A stretch of DNA of 64,000 bases from Bradyrhizobium manausense (GTDB taxonomy: Bacteria; Pseudomonadota; Alphaproteobacteria; Rhizobiales; Xanthobacteraceae), in assembly GCF_018131105.1 (NCBI RefSeq), contig NZ_JAFCJI010000001.1, forward strand, positions 1,860,001-1,924,000, written 5' to 3'. Made by a program: the position numbers and the translations under genes. Positions 60,359 to 64,000 of this stretch are shown in pieces. Under the pieces are notes generated by a model. It was not told where the DNA came from. It saw only the letters and a list, made by a program, of their open reading frames with translations, and ran no database searches. Within the stretch, counting starts at the first letter, position 1. Each line of letters begins with the position of its first letter.

Positions 60359-61426
60359 TCACGCCATCAATTCGTGCCAGCCCGACCAGCCGGTGTAGAG
60401 GCCGACGAGCACGATCAAGGCAGCGGACAGATAGGGCGCACGGTGCGCGAAGCGGCTGAAGCCGCTCCAGTGGCGCTCGACGTGGCGGAGGCTGAGGGCG
60501 GCGGCGACGCCGGCCGAGACCATGGTGATCGCCAGGCCGATGCCGAAGCAGAGGACCAGAACGAAACCGAGGCTGAACTGCTTCAACTGGATGCAGAGCA
60601 GCAGGACTGTAATGGCGGCCGGGCACGGTATCAGGCCGCCGGTCAGACCGAACAGGATGATCTGGGGCGTGGTCGCCGTGCGCCCGGCGAAGCGCTTGCG
60701 GATGTCGGCCGCATGGGCGCGCGCATGTGCGTCGTCCTCGTCGCCGAGATCCATGTGGTGGTGATCGTGCTCCTCGAACAGCATTTCGGCGGTATCGCCG
60801 GCGAGCGTCACGCGGGCCTTGAACGCATGCGGTTCGGGAATCTCCTCGAGGCTTTCGAAATATCCGTCGCGAGCGGCGAACGCGAACGTCTGCTCCGAGC
60901 CGTCCTCGCGGATCGTGGTCACCCTGATGTCGCCGGCAGAGGGAGGCGCGCCGGTCTCGCTCCGGATACGCCAGCGCGGCGGCACGCCGTCTTCGAACAA
61001 GTCCAACGAGAACGACGACCCGGCCAACGCGATGGTTTGCGGCTCGTCGTGATGATGATGCTCATGCTCGTGCGCGTGGTTCTGATCGCGCCAGGTGCGC
61101 CAGACCATCCAGGCGGCGACGCCGACGATGATCACGGCGGAGGCCAGTTGCAGATACGCTTCGCTGCGCTCGCCGGAGAGGTCCTGGCCGAAATAGAGAC
61201 CGAGAAGCGCAACCACCCATACGACCGCGGTGTGCGAGATCGTTGCCGACAGGCCGAGCAGCACGGCCTGAAACACGGTGCCCCGCACGGCCACGATGAA
61301 GGCGGCCATCATCGTCTTGGAATGGCCGGGCTCGAGACCGTGCAGCGCGCCGAGCAGGATGGCGCTGGGCACGAACAGCCATGCGTGTGCGCTGCTCTGT
61401 TGGAGCAGGTGAGACAGGTCGGTCAT
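60359..61426 (-). CDS. RcnA/NicO-family nickel-cobalt transporter
   Basis: The 355-residue membrane protein has the NicO signature LLGALHGLEPGHSKTMMAAF and a second GGLIPCPAAITVLLL. A His-rich cytosolic or periplasmic loop (HAHEHEHHHHDE) and another (EEHDHHHMDLGDED) flank an extra 110-residue beta-rich insert (about 130-240). This architecture belongs to RcnA-type exporters. ATG 61426 has GAAG upstream; GTG 61435 is an alternative that would overlap the rcnR stop. It is co-transcribed with the repressor. Confidence 0.9.
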   Translation of the reverse strand: MTDLSHLLQQSSAHAWLFVPSAILLGALHGLEPGHSKTMMAAFIVAVRGTVFQAVLLGLSATISHTAVVWVVALLGLYFGQDLSGERSEAYLQLASAVIIVGVAAWMVWRTWRDQNHAHEHEHHHHDEPQTIALAGSSFSLDLFEDGVPPRWRIRSETGAPPSAGDIRVTTIREDGSEQTFAFAARDGYFESLEEIPEPHAFKARVTLAGDTAEMLFEEHDHHHMDLGDEDDAHARAHAADIRKRFAGRTATTPQIILFGLTGGLIPCPAAITVLLLCIQLKQFSLGFVLVLCFGIGLAITMVSAGVAAALSLRHVERHWSGFSRFAHRAPYLSAALIVLVGLYTGWSGWHELMA

Positions 61427-61431
61427 GGCAT

Positions 61432-61710
61432 TCACTTCAGATAGGTTCGGACGACGTCGATCAGGTCGGCGGCGCCCTTGGCCTTCTCCGGGTCCTTCTC
61501 GTGCGCGGGATCCACGACGTGATGGCGGATGTGGTCTTCCAGCAGCTCGGTGGTGAGACCGCTGATCGCGCCCTTCACCGAAGCGACCAGCATCAGCACA
61601 TCGGCACAGCCGATCTCCGACTCCAGCGCGCGTTCGACGGCCTCGAGCTGGCCCTTGATACGCCGGACGCGGCCGATGAGCTTCGACTTGTGCTTGATCG
61701 TGTGCGACAT
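61432..61710 (-). CDS. rcnR: RcnR-type Ni/Co-responsive repressor (CsoR/FrmR superfamily)
   Basis: The 92-residue all-helical protein, from ATG 61710, carries His3, Cys35, His60 and His64, the set of metal ligands known for E. coli RcnR, in matching numbering. CsoR copper sensors and FrmR formaldehyde sensors lack this full set. It starts MSHTIKHKSKLIGRVRRIKG. The operon with the RcnA-type gene and the upstream G-tract palindrome support autoregulated nickel/cobalt efflux. Confidence 0.92.
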   Translation of the reverse strand: MSHTIKHKSKLIGRVRRIKGQLEAVERALESEIGCADVLMLVASVKGAISGLTTELLEDHIRHHVVDPAHEKDPEKAKGAADLIDVVRTYLK

Positions 61711-61719
61711 GGAAATAAG

Positions 61720-61736
61720 ATAGGGGGGTACCCTAT
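61720..61736. promoter_or_regulatory. G-tract palindrome, RcnR operator
   Basis: ATAGGGGGGTACCCTAT, with ATAGGG/CCCTAT arms and a six-G tract, lies 10 bases before the rcnR start. Sites for RcnR/FrmR-type proteins are G-tracts flanked by AT-rich inverted repeats, so the match is good. Confidence 0.8.
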
Positions 61737-62132
61737 ATGAGTCAATGCGTGCTCCAATCTCTCCCCGGGACTTGCAGCGCAAAGAGCGACTCAGCCGCGC
61801 ATGCGCTCACTCATCGCGCTAAGCCGGTCGCGCTCTTCGTGTCCTAAAATCGCAGATTGTGGACAGTCATTTTCGCGAGGGTATCGCAGTAAGCAAGTCC
61901 GTGTCTTCCCGGTAACGATTGTGCTGCAAGAGCAACACTCACGGTGGATTTAACCCTCGTCACCGGTCGTTCGCATCGGCGCCGCTTTTTGGCCACACCC
62001 GAACAGGAATAAAATAACTCTAATGTTCGGGGGTTCGGCTGGTCCCTTGCAGGCGGGAAATACCAAGGTCGATTCAAATCTTGGGTCTGATGTTCCTGAA
62101 CTGACAAGGGTTAGCCAAGGAAACTGGTCGCG
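61737..62132. other. 396-base region between the rcnR operator and ilvD
   Basis: No gene was found. It contains the inverted repeat CCCGAACA...TGTTCGGG (61998-62031, 18-base spacer) just ahead of ilvD and a TTGTGGACAG-type segment at 61857. No branched-chain leader peptide with repeated Leu/Ile/Val codons is evident. Confidence 0.5.
61998..62031. promoter_or_regulatory. Inverted repeat upstream of ilvD
   Basis: CCCGAACA (61998-62005) pairs with TGTTCGGG (62024-62031) across an AT-rich 18-base spacer (GGAATAAAATAACTCTAA), about 100 bases 5' of ilvD. The AT-rich centre could hold a -10 box. Confidence 0.45.
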
Positions 62133-63857
62133 ATGGACGCCAAGACCAATATCAAGCAGAGGCTGCCAAGCCGTCACGTGACGGAAGGCCCTGCGCGCGC
62201 GCCTCACCGGTCCTACTTCTACGCCATGGGTCTGACCACCGAGCAGATCCACCAGCCCTTCGTCGGCGTCGCCTCGTGCTGGAACGAGGCTGCTCCCTGC
62301 AACATCTCGCTGATGCGCCAGGCGCAGGCGGTGAAGAAGGGCGTCGCATCCGCCGGCGGCACCCCCCGCGAATTCTGCACCATCACCGTCACCGATGGCA
62401 TCGCCATGGGCCATGACGGCATGCGCTCCTCGCTGCCGTCGCGCGAATGCATCGCCGACTCCGTCGAACTGACCGTGCGCGGCCACGCCTATGACGCGCT
62501 GGTCGGGCTCGCCGGCTGCGACAAGTCGCTGCCGGGCATGATGATGGCGATGGTCCGCCTGAACGTGCCCTCGATCTTCATCTATGGCGGCTCGATCCTG
62601 CCCGGCAATTTCCGCGGCCAGCAGGTCACCGTGCAGGACATGTTCGAGGCGGTCGGCAAGCACTCGGTCGGCGCCATGTCCGACGAGGACCTCGACGAGA
62701 TCGAGCGCGTGGCGTGCCCCTCGGCCGGCGCCTGCGGCGCGCAGTTTACCGCCAACACCATGGCGACCGTCTCGGAGGCCATTGGGCTGGCGCTGCCTTA
62801 CTCGGCCGGTGCCCCGGCACCGTATGAAATCCGCGATGCGTTCTGCATGACCGCGGGCGAGAAGGTGATGGACCTGATCGCGTCCAACCTCCGGCCGCGC
62901 GACATTGTCACCCGCAAGGCGCTCGAGAATGCCGCTGCCGTCGTCGCGGCGTCAGGCGGCTCGACTAATGCTGCGCTGCACCTGCCGGCGATCGCGCACG
63001 AGTGCGGCATCAAGTTTGACTTATTCGACGTCGCCGAAATCTTCAAAAAGACACCTTATGTCGCGGATTTGAAGCCGGGTGGCCGTTATGTCGCCAAAGA
63101 CATGTTTGAAGTAGGTGGCATACCGCTTCTGATGAAGACGCTGCTCGACAACGGATTTCTCCACGGCGACTGCATTACGGTCACTGGTCGAACGATCGCC
63201 GAAAACCTCAAAAGCGTGAAATGGAATGCGCACCAGGACGTGGTGCACCCGGCAGACAAGCCCATCACCGTTACGGGCGGTGTGGTCGGTCTGAAGGGCA
63301 ATTTGGCGCCAGAAGGTGCGATCGTGAAAGTCGCGGGAATGTCCAACCTCAAGTTTACCGGTCCGGCCAGGTGCTTCGACCGGGAGGAGGACGCGTTCGA
63401 GGCTGTCCAGAACCGCACCTACAAGGAAGGCGAAGTCATCGTGATCCGCTACGAGGGCCCCAGGGGCGGCCCCGGCATGCGGGAGATGCTTCAGACCACC
63501 GCGGCGCTGACCGGCCAGGGCATGGGCGGCAAGATCGCGCTGATCACCGATGGCCGTTTCTCCGGCGCCACCCGCGGCTTCTGCATCGGCCATGTCGGGC
63601 CCGAGGCCGCGGTCGGCGGCCCGATCGGGCTGCTTGAGGACGGCGACATCATCGAGATCGACGCGGACGTCGGTACCCTTAACGTAAAATTGAGCGACCA
63701 GGAGCTTGCCCAGCGCAAGACCAAATGGAGCGCTCGCACGACTAACCATACGACGGGCGCGCTCTGGAAATATGCTCAGCAGGTTGGACCAGCGGTCGGG
63801 GGGGCAGTGACCCATCCGGGCGGCGCGCACGAGAAACAGTGCTATGCGGACATCTAG
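62133..63857 (+). CDS. ilvD: Dihydroxy-acid dehydratase
   Basis: Catalyses the third step of isoleucine/valine synthesis with an iron-sulfur cluster. The 574-residue protein has cluster cysteines in [24 protein letters not shown] and [14 protein letters not shown], plus [17 protein letters not shown] and [18 protein letters not shown]. Length and motifs are of the short [2Fe-2S]-type form. Base composition dips toward A+T in about 63010-63370 and 63680-63790 relative to the rest. The stop overlaps the next gene by 14 bases. Confidence 0.96.
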   Translation: MDAKTNIKQRLPSRHVTEGPARAPHRSYFYAMGLTTEQIHQPFVGVASCWNEAAPCNISLMRQAQAVKKGVASAGGTPREFCTITVTDGIAMGHDGMRSSLPSRECIADSVELTVRGHAYDALVGLAGCDKSLPGMMMAMVRLNVPSIFIYGGSILPGNFRGQQVTVQDMFEAVGKHSVGAMSDEDLDEIERVACPSAGACGAQFTANTMATVSEAIGLALPYSAGAPAPYEIRDAFCMTAGEKVMDLIASNLRPRDIVTRKALENAAAVVAASGGSTNAALHLPAIAHECGIKFDLFDVAEIFKKTPYVADLKPGGRYVAKDMFEVGGIPLLMKTLLDNGFLHGDCITVTGRTIAENLKSVKWNAHQDVVHPADKPITVTGGVVGLKGNLAPEGAIVKVAGMSNLKFTGPARCFDREEDAFEAVQNRTYKEGEVIVIRYEGPRGGPGMREMLQTTAALTGQGMGGKIALITDGRFSGATRGFCIGHVGPEAAVGGPIGLLEDGDIIEIDADVGTLNVKLSDQELAQRKTKWSARTTNHTTGALWKYAQQVGPAVGGAVTHPGGAHEKQCYADI

Positions 63858-64000
63858 GCGTGCGATAGTTGCGTTTGTGTTGGGGGCTACCGCGCTGGCC
63901 GCGCCGGCGCTCGCCTTCGACGGTGCGCCGGTCAATCCGAAGGATGCGGCCATCCCCGTCGTGACCACCTTGCCCGGTTCTGCAGGTGCGGTGCGCAAGT
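63844..64000 (+). CDS. Secreted protein of unknown function (3' end outside window)
   Basis: ATG 63844 lies inside the last codons of ilvD in another frame. The 52 visible residues begin [20 protein letters not shown] and PALAFDGAP, a clear signal peptide with cleavage after ALA. The rest ([23 protein letters not shown]) runs off the window. Family not recognisable. Confidence 0.6.
   Translation, partial: MRTSRRAIVAFVLGATALAAPALAFDGAPVNPKDAAIPVVTTLPGSAGAVRK

Noticed and set aside
58790..61444. 884-codon plus-strand open frame
   Set aside because: It runs antisense to the Cj0069-family and RcnA-type genes and out of frame with cbtA; the composition is Arg/Ala/His-rich and no domain is visible.

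Overview
The window is chromosomal DNA from an alphaproteobacterium of the Bradyrhizobium type (Hyphomicrobiales). This rests on the high G+C, a pyruvate dehydrogenase E1 beta subunit carrying its own lipoyl domain, the alphaproteobacterial LexA box GTTC-N7-GTTC, and short palindromic intergenic repeats that recall Bradyrhizobium genomes (for example the CGTCATTGCGAGCGCAGCGAAGC family). The assignment to genus is inference. Most of the window is core metabolism. No CRISPR array, insertion sequence, rRNA or tRNA gene was recognised.

Layout. 1-2.2 kb: the end of a sugar ABC-transporter locus (binding protein, cut by the window edge) with a ROK-family repressor and a palindromic operator. 2.4-13.2 kb: gltA and gltX on the minus strand; glnS, an NTF2-like protein, a DUF2171 protein and comEC on the plus strand; then lexA and moeA on the minus strand. 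13.2-23.8 kb: a mixed block lying between moeA and moaC, with a HAD phosphatase and a hydroxy-acid oxidase, an S41 protease, a Cache-PAS-GGDEF-EAL protein, an orphan Flp pilin, and an amidase/MFS operon facing a CGNR regulator across a strong inverted repeat. 23.8-28.1 kb: the operon ppiD-like, trpD, trpC, moaC.

28.3-34 kb: tpiA, secG, pyrG, a NIPSNAP protein, kdsA and an MFS transporter on the plus strand. 34-43.2 kb: a chemoreceptor, queF, eno, an oxidoreductase, a Tat-exported beta-lactamase-fold hydrolase, an FMN reductase, an FtsB-like protein and a secreted glycerophosphodiester phosphodiesterase. 43.4-49.6 kb: the pyruvate dehydrogenase cluster pdhA-pdhB-(DUF5076)-(cytosine-deaminase-like)-pdhC-lpd. 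49.8-56.4 kb: threonine synthase, a Bug-type binding protein, a lytic transglycosylase and a membrane class III nucleotide cyclase.

56.4-61.7 kb: four small proteins of unknown function, followed by a cobalt/nickel island (DUF1488-like, CbtB, CbtA, Cj0069-family, RcnA-type exporter, RcnR-type repressor with a G-tract operator). 62.1 kb to the end: ilvD and the start of a secreted protein.

The points most worth a second look are the metal island with its adjoining small Cys-rich lipoprotein and zinc-ribbon proteins, the CGNR/amidase/MFS control region, the two non-PDH genes inside the PDH operon, the glnS insertion beside gltX, and the block separating moeA from moaC.
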